Of a stretch of DNA of 64,000 nt, positions 35,118 through 46,119 are shown piece by piece. The notes under the pieces were generated by a model. That model made no database searches and was not told where the DNA came from. It saw only the letters and a list, made by a program, of their open reading frames with translations. The first letter of the stretch is position 1. Each line of letters starts with the position of its first letter. The stretch is from Deroplatys truncata (Eukaryota; Arthropoda; Insecta; Mantodea; Mantidae), in assembly GCA_030765065.1 (NCBI GenBank), contig CM060987.1, forward strand, positions 72,302,557 through 72,366,556, given 5' to 3'. Made by a program: the position numbers and the translations under genes.

Positions 35118-36370
35118 ATTTTCTGTATCTGTTTATAAGTTTTTACTTTGTTATCGTTCCAATTTATCACTTTAATATTGATTCTCCAGAGATAAGTTTA
35201 AACTAAACATATTCTTATGTGCTAATGACGGCCATGTCCACAGAATTTAAAACAAAGTACGTTTAAATCAAATGTAACTTTCCAATATCGTGCTAACACA
35301 AAATCTATGCACCGTATAAAGGGTACAATAAACATTAATGCCAATAAACACCAATCACATTAATAAATAAACACATAATAATCATTTTAAAATTAACACA
35401 TCGATATAATTGTCTCAGTACAATTTATCAAATAACCAATTGCACTTTTCAACATTAATATCTGTTGAAAAATATGGATATATAACGTTTTATTTGAAGG
35501 CATTTATTACGCTCAACCTGGATTGTAAGGTAAAGCAGTCGATATCGCCCAATTGTTGCGCATTTTTGTGTAATGCATGAGTCATTTAATATATGTTTGT
35601 ATTTATAAATGGCTTCATACAGAAAATATACTTAGATTTATTTATTTAATCGCAAGTAATCGCCCTGTGAAAAGGCTTCCGTAACCCCATTATATTGGTA
35701 GTGCTAATGACTGTATTTTAGTTGAGTTTTCAGTACTACAATGTCTTTTTATATTAAACAATTGACTGAGCTACAGCAGAACAAGAGCTTTTGTTTCTTC
35801 GGGCGTCAAAGTTATGTATAGGAGGAGTAATTATTCCAGTAATGAATAAATACATAAATAAATAATGGAAGTAAATATGCTGGTTCCCAAACGATGCATT
35901 AAAAACAAGATGTTGGCTCTTAAGAACCAATATGCATTGCGTGTTTACGTCACTATATACGCCACAGGGAGATTGGAGTAGCCAGGAATGTAGTTGTCTC
36001 TTGCGGGCAATACGAGTAGAGGAAGGGGTCACTTTGTAGAACCTAAGGGAATTACTGTATCAATGGACTGATACACTAATTAGCCGCCTCTGTTCTCGAC
36101 TCTATATGGTTAATTCTGATTCAACTGCAAACAGACGATTACTTACCTGTGAATGGAAGAAACAGCTTTCTGGTTGCGTGTATGCACACAGCCCCTTTGT
36201 TTACTACATCTCACGCTGCATAGATGAGTTATGGACGGGCTATTTCAGAAGAGAAACAGATAGGTTGGGTCGGTGGTTAGGAGGGCGTTTCGATAGTTAA
36301 GGAATGGATAGAAGTGAATAGGTAGGGATGGATAAATTGACTGGTTAGCTAGAAACATGGATGGATAGTT
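35118..36370. other. No recognisable gene
   Basis: The stretch contains AT-rich DNA, a minus-strand 92-codon frame at 36032-35754 crossing an AATAAATAC-type simple tract, and a plus-strand 64-codon frame at 36106-36300. Neither shows a motif. GGATGGATAG-type repeats at 36300-36370 lead into the SINE. Confidence 0.35.
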
Positions 36371-36975
36371 AAGTATCTTATCTTATCTTCCGTAACGGAG
36401 AGGACTCAGCACCGATCCAAAGGGGATATTGTACCTACGCCCCACGAGAGGGCGTCTCGGGAAGAAATATGAGGCGAGAGGAGACACCGGGCGGCCGGAT
36501 TCAGGAGCATCGGTACAGCAATGATAGGGTCCCTAAGCTTCCAGAAGTAGTCACCCCGGCAGACGAACAGGTATATCGAGTAAAACCAGTAATGCGATGC
36601 TGAAAATTAGTACCAAAAGTCAAATGCAGTGTTATGAACCAAATCTAAGCAGCAAGATAAATAATAAAGAAATTTTCCTAGTATTTAGCATAAACTAGCC
36701 ATGCCTGTATTAAAATCATACAAAAATACTGACAGTGTCTGAAATGTAAAACAGTAAGACCCTTGGGATACCCCGACAGCGAGCCGAAAGCTAAGGGACG
36801 AAGAGAGTTCACAGAGAGCATACTTTTCCCCTGCCACGCTGCACCGAAACCCCATTGCCGAGCTTCCGATCCGGAAAGAGACCGGCGGGACGAAGGATGG
36901 ACGAAATAGAGGGACAGGAAATTCGGGGACTGAAGGAAACAATTCTGCTCGACTACCCGGGAGAACATATGGGTG
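36371..36975 (-). mobile_element. SINE family D copy carrying LTR-element leader sequence
   Basis: The D body is recognisable on both sides of an insert. The left part (36395-36575) has ACCTACGCCCCACGAGAGGG and a GACACCGGG segment. The right part (36755-36965) has AGCGAGCCGAAAGCTAAGGG and TTTTCCCCTGCCACGC. Between them, 36580-36754 matches the LTR element leader at 33316-33495 with about ten differences. Compared with the D copy at 49283-49807, the insert replaces about 60 bp of the SINE body. The tRNA-like head that should lie on the right is missing. Confidence 0.8.
36580..36754 (-). repeat. Displaced fragment of the Gypsy-type leader
   Basis: GATGCTGAAAATTAGTACC, GTGTTATGAACCAAATC and TTTAGCATAAACTAG are shared in the same order and orientation with 33316-33495. 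No LTR or gag sequence accompanies the fragment. Confidence 0.9.
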
Positions 36976-38142
36976 CCCCAAAACTATAACATTTATTTTA
37001 CAACAAAGTATTTACTGTCACTCTCAGTACCATTTTGTAGTATATATTGCTAAATTTTTCGGTGATATTACATTCCTTTGTTTACCGCACCAAATTTCAC
37101 AACGAAATGATGCTGCCTATGCACCAACTTCAGAATACTGGATATTTCATCAGCCATCTAATAACAGGAGGATCCGAAGGCGCCACTGAAGTGGTGAAGG
37201 TATATGTATCGGAAACATTTGCAGGAGTTTATTCACAAAGCTCAAAAAGTGCATCTCACTACAGCAGTGTAATAACATAATCAATTTATTGTGTTATGGA
37301 TTTACATTTCGTAATAAAATGTCTACATTTCCTTCTTATTTTTGGAAGCATTTGGGCAATGAGCCAAATCTTCCTCACGTTTTTCAAACTTATTAATATC
37401 GGAGTTACAGATATAACAAACTTTGGGAAATGTTGAAGGATGCTCAGAAGAAAACTAAATATATTATAATGGTTCTTCGGCTTTCGCGATTGTTTTAAAT
37501 ATTTCTGGGAGGAGACTTATGAAAATGGCGCTAGTGTTTGCCTTTTTTCAAATCGTTTAGTTATTACGAATGTTACTTACAGTTTGTTACGATAATACGA
37601 CTGACCCTTTCTGCAGGCTTTATCTCTGTTTAAACAAGATTAGCAACTGTACTACATCAGGTTTGGTATCTTAAAATTTCTGTTTACTATTTCACTTTAA
37701 TCTGTAGTTCAATACAGATTCCTATTTTTTTTATTTGCATTAGACATAGGTAGAATTTAACTAGTCCGCGTAAATTTAATGTTTATAAGATTCTTCTCAG
37801 AGTTTAGAAACAATTTTCCAGTAATACAATACGTTTTAAAGAACATCACAGACAATTATTTAAATGTCTTGCCAGATAGCAATGTATAAATTATATCGAT
37901 TTAAACGATATAAAATATAGCTACCTATTTATGGCTAAGTACGGCACATCTGATGTAAACTGTTTCGCATCACTGGCTGATCACTTCAGCAAGCGAAGAT
38001 AAATCGATAGGTACATATACACAATAAACCTGTAACAGAAAATTTTGTATTTATTTTCGATTTTGGATAAGTAATTGTTATCAGTGTACATAATGGACCT
38101 TGAAGACTTAGTTAACATTTTAAACATTTTTGTTTGTATGTG

Positions 38143-38180
<38 letters not shown>

Positions 38181-38285
38181 TGTGTGTGCGCTTGCACGCG
38201 CGCTTGTTACCTTCCCATGCAAGAATGGCCCAACCGATTGTTATAAAACTTTGTTATACATATCTTGGGTCCCATCTAGAAAATA
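36976..38285. other. No gene; (GT)n tract
   Basis: Nothing is assignable until a (GT)n tract with one GGG interruption at about 38132-38190, followed by a GCTTGCACGCGCGCTTG segment. The frames through the tract are artefacts. Confidence 0.4.
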
Positions 38286-38289
38286 GGCT

Positions 38290-39760
38290 AGGGTAGACAA
38301 GGGTAAACCAGGTCAAAAATCAGTGAAACTTTGATTTTGTTATAAATTTTAAAACGTATTGGGATCCAAGCATGCCAATATTTTCAGTCATATTTAAATG
38401 ATACTTTCCCTAAAGCGTTTTACTTTTAACTACTGCCTGTAAATGAGGAAAAACCTAGTTACTGCGGTGACCCGTTTTACTCTCTTATGTCAGGATAAAT
38501 CGGATCAGTGTTCAGGGCAAATCGGGTCACATTTCTTTCTTTGAATTCATACACAGAACGTTAGTAACAAAAATGAATATTTCTTATTTAACAGATTACA
38601 CTTCTCACAAATAAGCATTTTGTTTCATTTCTGCAGCAGCACACTTTGCATTATGCCATTATTTTGATTATCCTTGGCACTGATCCAATCGCCTAATTTT
38701 CTTGACTAAGGATCACCACTCCTAGCATTGCAAAAACCGCAAATCGTGTCGTTTTGTTGCTCTTCACTCTCTTCTTCATCAGAAGTCAACGACGTTTCTT
38801 GTACAACTCTTCGTGGCATTTTTATTCCCTTAGAAGCGTGCTCTATTCTGCGTTTTTGAATGTTTTATTGAATATGGTTCGGCGATCAAAAGAACCGCTT
38901 TTTATTTTCTTGCTGAAGGTTTGGTCTGTCCCTTTTGTAAGAGAAGACAAAAAATTGTCCAAAGAAACATGTGAAGATGTGTCAATTTTCGACTCAGTTC
39001 TTTTCTTTAGAATTTACGATAGAATGCACAATACCAGAATTTCATCTACAATTTCTTTAGAGACACCTGCAGGGATTGTATTAGACGTTCTGGGTTCAGT
39101 AAAGATGGTTTCATTTACACCTGAGTGAAAATCCCTTTCCCTTAAGAAGTCTTCATTCAGTGGGTAAATCACTGTAGAACTGAAGATTCTTTCAGCAGTT
39201 CAAGGTATTGCTGATTTCAAACAGGCCTCTTTAAATATCCTACCGAACATGGCTTTGTTTATTCCCTCCCCCATTCATTCTGCATCTCTAATGAATTTAT
39301 TGCAATGATTATAATACGAATCTAAAGGCTTGAAAAAAATGTGTAATTGTTGTAGGCCTGAGTAGTATAACTCGGTAAGCATACCATGTGAATGTAATTT
39401 TGTTCGCAGAGCGTTCGAGCTTGTAAACTCTTATGGGATGTATGTTCATCCACAAGAAGCAGACATCGGAGAAATGATACAGCCAGAACAAGAAGGCGTC
39501 GTCGTTGTTCCATTCGAAGTCAGTCACCGTTACCAATGATCCACTTGGAAATCCACCAGAAAATTGGTTATGCAATTTTTTTCCTTACATGCCTTCTTAG
39601 AACCCCTTCAGCAAACACCTTTTATTTACTATTTTGTTCATTTGGTAACCAGACTCGCCGACATTAGAGATTAAATGAGGTTTGTTCATTAAATGAAGTC
39701 TCTCCAGTATATTCTTCAACAGTTAAAAGTATTCTGCAATATCATTTTAACTTAGGCTAT
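38290..39760 (-). pseudogene. Pogo/Tigger-type transposase relic
   Basis: Minus-strand fragments in three frames follow the order of a DDE_1-type (pogo/Tigger) transposase. At about 39700-39650 there is NVGESGYQMN, where family members have Asp for the Gly. At 39513-39322 there is LLLVDEHTSHKSLQ with the second catalytic Asp, followed by the MVCLPSYTTQA block. At about 39270-39150 a decayed C-terminal block is still recognisable. Loss of the first Asp plus several stops make it inactive. The left end near 38290 (AGGGTAGACAAGGGTAAACC) may be a terminal inverted repeat; its partner was not found. Confidence 0.7.
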
Positions 39761-40184
39761 CGCACCTAGTGAATGAAATTCTCTCCCAAACCTAGGATGT
39801 CGTTTTCTGAATCCAGCAAGCCAATCCGAATCTGCCATTGCAAACTATTCTGCAGCATAACGTTGGCTCCTATCCTGAAGAAATGCTTTGATAGACCTCT
39901 GATGTGCTCAGTTTACGAACGTGACGTTTTACATTTATATTTACTCATTTGCAACGAAAAAGTAAATAAATAGAAATATTTTAATTCCATATGGTATATA
40001 CAGGTGTCCCACTTAAAACACCAATAAAATAAATAGTTATAACTGGGAATGTATAAGCCAAAGAAAAATAAATCTAGTCAGAATTTTGTAGTGCAGATCT
40101 TGCAATTTGTGTAACAATATAACAATGGTTGCCACGGAGTTTTGACATTGAAAAATAAATAAATGACATCAAACTGCTGATTCT

Positions 40185-41310
40185 GTGAAACTAGCCACGT
40201 GGACTGTTCAGCAGAAAACGTGTCTTTGGTTAGCAGAAACAAAGTCTGTGAAGCATGTTCAACGCCGATTTCGTAGGTAATACAACCTTCAAAGGCATGA
40301 TCCCATTCCTGACTATAGGAGTATAATGGGACTGGGATGCAAAGTTGAACAATCAGGAATTTTGTTGTCAAGCAGTGGTACGCATGTTAAGTAAAACGTT
40401 TCTGAAGAGAACATTGAGCCCATACGAACCTGCTTTACAAGAAGCCCAAGAATATCAATCCGAAAAGCAAGTTTACAGTTCCAGATTTCTCACACTAGTA
40501 TTCACAATGTTGTGCACAAAAGGAACCTGCTTTACAAGAAGCCCAAGAATATCAATCCGAAAAGCAAGTTTACAGTTCCAGATTTCTCACAGTAGTATTC
40601 ACAATGTTGTGCACAAAAGGCTCCATCTTCGAGCTTACAAAATTCAGATCACACAGAAATTCAAGCACGATGATAAACATAAGTGGCCAAATTTTATTGC
40701 GAGTGTTTTGGACAAAATTAACAAAAACAACTCTACTTAGATCATATCTGTTTCTCTGACCAGTCAGCTTTCCACATATCAGGAAAAGTTAAAAGATAAA
40801 ATTGCAGAATATGGGGGACTGAGAATCCTTCTATTGTGTTTCAACATGAACGTGATTCAAAGTTAATGTCTGGTGCGGTTTAATGAAAGATTGTGTGATA
40901 GGTCCCTTCTTTTTGCTGAACCTAGTGACTAGTCGAACCTATATAGATATGTTTGAGTTGTATGTCATCCCACAACTTCCTGCAGGAACCATTTATCCGC
41001 AAGATGGCGCTCCTCCTCATTTCGCACTGGAGGTATGCAAGTTTCAGAATCAGACAGTGAATTGGCAGATTCCGAGACAATCACTTGCCCGCCAAGGTCA
41101 CCAGATCTATCACCCTTAGGCTTTATCCTATGGGGATTCGTTAAGGATCAAGTTTACAGAACACCAGTGGCTGACCTCAATTATTTGAAACTCAGAATTC
41201 ACCTTGCGATTCAAAATGTCACAATTACTATGCTGAGGAATACCTGGAGAGAGGTGAGCAACAGGTTCGATATCTGTTGTGCTACAAATGGTTGTCATGC
41301 TGAAATCTAG
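40185..41310 (+). pseudogene. Mariner-like transposase, frameshifted by an internal duplication
   Basis: The reading starts with a helix-turn-helix-like N-terminus near 40190 (WTVQQKTCLWLAETKSV, then VQRRFRR). A central DNA-binding part follows at about 40430-40730 (VVHKRLHLRAYKIQ). The catalytic region shows FSDQSAFHISGK with the first Asp at about 40757, YPQDGAPPHF with the second near 41000, and RSPDLSP with the third near 41110. The C-terminus ends at 41310. Problems are a stop at about 40263, a 97-bp tandem duplication (40426-40619), a shift near 40790 and another near 41040. The last catalytic motif is followed by GF where DF is usual. Confidence 0.85.
40426..40619 (+). repeat. 97-bp tandem duplication inside the transposase
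   Basis: The segment beginning GAACCTGCTTTACAAGAAGC at 40426 repeats from 40523, with one difference seen (CACACTAG against CACAGTAG). The period is not a multiple of three, so the duplication shifts the reading frame. Confidence 0.95.
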
Positions 41311-41552
41311 AAATTGCAGCTCTTTAGCTAATAGAAAATGTTAAGAATTTCAATTGCATAACTTTTTATATTGAGTAATAACCATTTATTTTATTTATGT
41401 TGTTTATTTATTTCTCAATGTCACAACTCCTTGGTAACCATTGTTACACAAATTGCAAGATCTGCACTGCAAAATCTGACTAGTTTTATTTCTCTTTGGC
41501 TTATACATTCCCAGTTATAACAATTTATTTTATTGGTGTAGGACACCCTGTA

Positions 41553-42300
41553 TTTTATTGATCCTGTTTGATCGAAATTACTGAGCCTTTTAACTTGTAT
41601 TTACATTGTTTTATATCAGGAGTTGGTAGTACTGAATACCAGATTCGAAGAAAATGGCAATAACCATAACTGTTTTTAAAAAGCCTAAACTTAGCGATGA
41701 AAGTTAATTGCACAAATTCCCTGCATTATGTATTGTAAAATAATAACGAAAACTTAAGGCTCCGTTTGTAATGTATGGAAGACTTTTCACTTGCGTTTAA
41801 AATAACCACGTTATTCTATTTTGCACACAGCTACTTTCATCTACGACACTTAATGTAAAAAGGAAGCTCCGTGTGATCAGTAAATGTACATTGTGGGAAC
41901 ACCGAATCAATGCATGGCTTGTATTATAGTGTTAGCAAAGTGACGCTTAGTTGACGGTTGTGAATCGCGCGCTCACGCATAGGGACTGAAAAAATTTAAC
42001 TGCTCGAGAGATCGGCCACTTTTAGTTTGAACGAGTGTACAAAGAATATAAGATGTTCATTGTTGAAAGAGGTATTAGGAGTGGTATTGGGGGAAATTAA
42101 AATATTACGCTAGGTACTACTGAATCTATCTCAATTTTGTTCCTTTCACATTTGTTTTAATAGAAATATGTTTTTCTGCCTTTAAAGCGATTCTCGCTTA
42201 CAAAACGCACAGGATGTTGTTTATTAAGTTTGTTCAAATGCTTTTATAAACTGCTATTTCTGCCTCCATTTCTTAAATTTGCTTTTGTCATGCCATATTT
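41553..42300. other. No recognisable gene
   Basis: No frame, SINE or F block could be placed. GC rises locally at about 41940-42020 (AATCGCGCGCTCACGC), without other promoter evidence. Confidence 0.4.
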
Positions 42301-42714
42301 AATGATCGGATTTTTAGGTTCTAAAAAGTTAAAATTAGGTTCTATGTATCAGTGTAGGTCCTATAAATTCCTAAATTCAACATATCAGATCCTATAAATA
42401 TACCACATATTCATGCAAATCACTGGGCACTTTGTTTTAAACACTAGCTCTAAATTGTAAGAAGTTAAATTAACTTTAACTTTAGTATGTATTTGAAAGT
42501 ACCAAATTCAATACACCTACGAATAGTATGGCACTGAAAAGCAAACTAATTTCAAGCACTACTGTGCAAAAGTTGAAAAATACATAATTTAATTTCCAAC
42601 ACTGCATGTGCAAAAGTACTGAGTGCACTCATTTTGCTTTAATATTATACTTTAAAAACACACTTCACTTTAAACACTACAAATTCAAAAGTTTTCAGTA
42701 CTCATTTTGCACTC

Positions 42715-44340
42715 CTAGTATGACACTGAACAATGAAATACTTGGAAAGATTGTGAGGTGTAAACCCCCTTCTGTCTTCTGTTAAAATGCGCTTTGAAAG
42801 CGGAGAAACTGCGTTCCACTACACACGAGGTAAGAGGTGCGAACTTCATCTTGGCTATTTCCTTAGGATTCCAACTCAATGATCCCTGCACTTTTTCTCC
42901 ACAGAGAACGCGGCCAATTATTGCCACGACCTTGAAATCTGGACTGCGCACCAAAACAGCCTCTAACTTCTGTTTTATAGATTCTCCACTTGGTCCAGGT
43001 ACAACTTTGTTTCTAACCTCCTCTATGACTTGCAATGCTTCTGTCATGGGGAGAGATGATTCTTCCAATTTTTTTATTGCACTTTCAAAGTGAAAGCAAT
43101 TTACTTTGATATAGCTCAACTCCTGTACTGCTGCTCCTGAGTGCAATGCTTTCTTTGCCTTTACAATGGCGGCTGCATAAAGTTCATTTAATGAATCAAT
43201 TACCTCTACGACGCTTGTGTAGTTTTCCGCATAATACATTGCTGCCGATAGCCACGTACCCCACCGTGTCACTACAGGCTGTGAAGGCAGCGGTATCAAA
43301 GAATACTTCTCTCTGAATATCACCACTTGATTTGGTGCTTTCAAGAAGATCTGTTTCACCGAAGAAATTATTTTGTTGACTGTAGGATGCTCTTCCCGAA
43401 TCTTTTCAGTTACCCGGTGGAGTCCATGTGCAAGACAGGTGACATGGAGTATACGAGGATGGAAAGCCTTTAGACATTCACCCGCTTTCAACATATAAGC
43501 TGCACTGTCGGTCACTAACAATCTCAATTTTTCCTCTCCTTTTGCATCTAGCCATATGACCTTTAAAGCATCCCTCACTGCAATTGATATTTTAGAGTGG
43601 TTTGTTGAAGCTCGTTGCATAGGATGACATGGGGCGTACTGGATTCCTCAGAAGTGAGTTTGCCCACAACTATGGCGGCAATATATCTACCATAAGCATC
43701 CGTTGTTTGTCCACACTTAAGCAAATGTTGTGGTCAGCGACGTCTGCCTTTACGTCTTCAATAGCTTTCTCATACAACTGGGGCAATACATTCTTTCTTA
43801 AGGTAAACTCATCTGGTACTTTAGAGTTGCAAAATTCTTGAAAAAAGTTTTTCAATATTGGGTTTTGTAGTGTAGCAATTGGTATATCGGCGGCAGTTAA
43901 AGCTTCACATAAACACATGCTAAATGAATTAGCTGTGGCTTCATTAGAACTGCCTGACTTTGATGTTAAAACACTCTGCTTCTTTTGAGATTCATTCCTA
44001 ACAGCATTTGCAGAATGAGTTGCTGATTGTCGATGTTGCACCAAGTGAGAACGTTTTTCTGCTGGCACCTGTAAATTAAACGAAAACAAGAAAATTAGTC
44101 AATTTAAATACCCACCGCCGGCAAATAAGTATTAAATAATTTTGGATGTGTGATGGAGTCTAAAGAGAGCATACTTTAAGTTGCACTCCAGTATTATTTT
44201 AAAAAATAGCAGGGTGAAGAATTACCAAAATACGAAAAACACAAGAAATTATTCCTACCTGCTTCTGACACGCGTTACAATAAATAACCTTTCCATCTGT
44301 AGAAAAGCTTTTGTCGATCAGGATCTACTCGTGGAGCAGA
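42715..44340 (-). pseudogene. hAT transposase with BED finger, one intron, two frameshifts
   Basis: Exon 1 at about 44330-44259 encodes the first half of a BED finger (STDGKVIYCNACQKQ). An intron at 44258-44069 has GT...AG ends. Exon 2 completes the finger (VPAEKRSHLVQH, then ATH) in phase. Then follow the RNase-H-like core with LSVD and TDSAAYM (Asp residues), VVTRWGTWLSAA (conserved Arg-Trp), and VVERSFSAFK, which holds the catalytic Glu and begins the C-terminal dimerisation region. Frameshifts lie at about 43715 and 43595; between them a third frame carries AYGRYIAAIVVGKL. No start codon is visible in exon 1. It resembles the CGGBP1-like branch of hAT genes. The frameshifts argue against a domesticated host gene. 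Confidence 0.8.
44069..44258 (-). other. Intron in the hAT BED-finger region
   Basis: On the minus strand the donor is CAG|GTAGGAAT and the acceptor TTTACAG|GTGCC. Splicing joins the CxxC and HxxxH halves of the BED finger in phase 0. Length is 190 bp. The acceptor is preceded by a T-rich stretch. Confidence 0.7.
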
Positions 44341-45169
44341 GAAATTCTTGATGATTTGCTTTTGGGCATGGTGCAAACGACTGCTATCGTCACCAGTAGC
44401 AAGAAGACTGAATATTTTGCCACTGAATTTTAAAAATGGTGTTAGAAACTCCCTATAACGGAAGAAGCAATAATGCATACTACTCAACATCGCTATTAAA
44501 ATGTTTGCCTCTAGTTTTCACCTATTGTTGCGGCATGTAAACATCGCACGTTTCAGAAAGGCCGCGTGCCACTGACCATCCCTTTCGACAATAGTTAGAA
44601 AATGATAATTGAAGGCGGCAAACGTTTTAATTAGTTTATTATTGCGGCGGACGGTTTAATTAAAGTTTATTATTGTAAGGTATTGCGCAAGATCTCATAA
44701 TCTAATTATTTGATAGTTTCCTTATTCGAACGGTATCCCTTCGTTTTAAAAATACTTTTATATTCACAAATCTACTCTTATTTGCTTAAATAACCGAATT
44801 AGGCACTTTAAGGTTATATCACGAAAAATAGGTTTTATTAGGTCCTAACGTAAAATTAGGTCAATTTAGGTTCTATAAAATTGAAGCATATTACTCGTTG
44901 ACAATTAAAACATTAAAATAAACCGAAGTTTGGAGTGTAGGAGGTCAGGAATAAAATAGGTCAGAACCTAGGAATACGGGGCTTACATATTATGAATTAA
45001 ATATGCTTGAAGTCTTTATCATAGCGGCTAAAATGTCTAATTTTACTAAATTAGAGTCTCATTTATCAAATGTTGAGCGTATTTTAGGCACTTAAAACCA
45101 ACTTTTACTCTCTGAATTCTGGGTTTCCTTAACGTTAGTTTTTTTTATTAACTTTTACTGGAACACATC

Positions 45170-45310
45170 ACATTCACCCCTTCATCCATACTGCATTCAT
45201 ACTCTGCAGAGGATCGGAAATGATTCCCGCCCCAGGTGGAGATCGAACCCGAGACCTCTGGCTGGCCAGAACGCTGATCACCTGAACACATAGGCAGTCG
45301 GTGGGACATT
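45170..45310 (-). mobile_element. tRNA-like SINE head, minus strand
   Basis: The minus strand reads GTGTTCAGGTGATCAGCG (box-A-like region) and, about 30 bases on, CTCGGGTTCGATCTCC (box B). The body continues left through GGGCGGGAATCATTTCCG and a CATTCA-rich stretch. Box B is close to consensus. Confidence 0.6.
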
Positions 45311-45379
45311 AATGAGTGCAACACTTGTTCTCGTGAGTGACGTAACAGCCAAAGGCTGCGTAACTCTTTTCGCTTAGAT

Positions 45380-45640
45380 CATGGACATCCATAGGCCATT
45401 GTGCATACACAACATTGCCCACTAGTCAGGTAGCGTGAAATCTGAGGACTTGGGAGCCCAAAATTAGTTCACCATGCTACTTATTACTGAAAGTTTCATT
45501 CAGATATCGTGCATTTCTTTTGTTCCGTGAGGTGGTGCACCATCGTATTGGAGAACAACCATATTATTTTTCTTTTGCAAATGGGGCGTGATATACTTGT
45601 TGGCTGATTGTACTCGCGCATCACGATGGTTGCATTACTG
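45380..45640 (-). pseudogene. Scrap of a Tc1/mariner-type transposase
   Basis: Minus-strand fragments read KNNMVVLQYDGAPPH (the block with the second catalytic Asp) at about 45580-45535, and FWAPKSSDFTLPD (third Asp block) at about 45455-45415. The spacing is right for a mariner-like enzyme. Stops lie between and after them. It differs from both other mariner relics in the window. Confidence 0.6.
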
Positions 45641-45964
45641 TCGCTTTAAGTCGACAGCAGATACTGCCAACATTTCCTACTTAAACCCGCTGAACGTTTC
45701 GCGGTGCCTGTGCGTCTCTTCACAACTTGTAATGGGATTTTCATGCCCGTGATTTAGGTTTTCTTATCGGCCATCAGGTATATTATTATTAATAATATTA
45801 TTTTTCACCTAGAAAATATGAGCAACGCATACATGTAGAATAAGCACATGTTTAATAGTTTTGCTCTTCTCTCTACCTTGTGTATGGTCAAAACCTAACC
45901 CAGTATATTAATGAACATCGAATTTCCATTACTTTAATGCAAGCACAAATGTAAAGCAGTACCA

Positions 45965-46045
45965 GCTATTCACCGAATGAGTGGCTGAGCTGCTTAGAGC
46001 ATGGACTCATGAACGGGAGGTCTGCGGTTCAAATTCCAGCCAATA
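45965..46045 (+). mobile_element. tRNA-like sequence, probable SINE head
   Basis: GAGTGGCTGAGCTGCTTAG (box-A-like) and GCGGTTCAAATTCCAGC (box B) are about 45 bases apart. The 3' acceptor arm does not pair with the 5' end, so it is not a functional tRNA. Just downstream CGATAGGTACCGTG is repeated twice, at about 46082 and 46100. Confidence 0.55.
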
Positions 46046-46119
46046 TTGTCGTAACCTCTTTACATATTTTAGCTAAAACACGATAGGTACCGTGTAGAGC
46101 GATAGGTACCGTGAACAGG

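Larger units (their letters stand above)
39999..41552 (+). mobile_element. Mariner-like DNA transposon with long inverted repeats, 1.55 kb
   Basis: The element spans 40001-41550 between TA dinucleotides at 39999-40000 and 41551-41552. The inverted repeats are about 165 bp: the left end CAGGTGTCCCACTTAAAACA at 40001-40172 matches the reverse complement of 41388-41550, including TATAACTGGGAATGTATAAG and GCAGATCTTGCAATTTGTG. Arm divergence is low to moderate. The single transposase gene inside is broken, so the element could move only if another copy supplied the enzyme. Confidence 0.92.
42310..44990 (-). mobile_element. hAT-superfamily transposon, extent inferred
   Basis: A hAT transposase reading is flanked on both sides by clusters of the motif TAGGT(C/T)CTA: about 42313-42390 on the left and 44815-44970 on the right. 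hAT elements usually carry short subterminal repeats bound by the transposase, so these clusters are taken as the edges. Neither a terminal inverted repeat nor an 8-bp duplication was identified. Confidence 0.55.

Noticed and set aside
35754-36032. Minus-strand 92-codon frame
   Set aside because: It crosses an AATAAATAC simple tract, has no motif, and no supporting context.
42794-43093. 99-codon plus-strand frame
   Set aside because: It is antisense to the hAT transposase.
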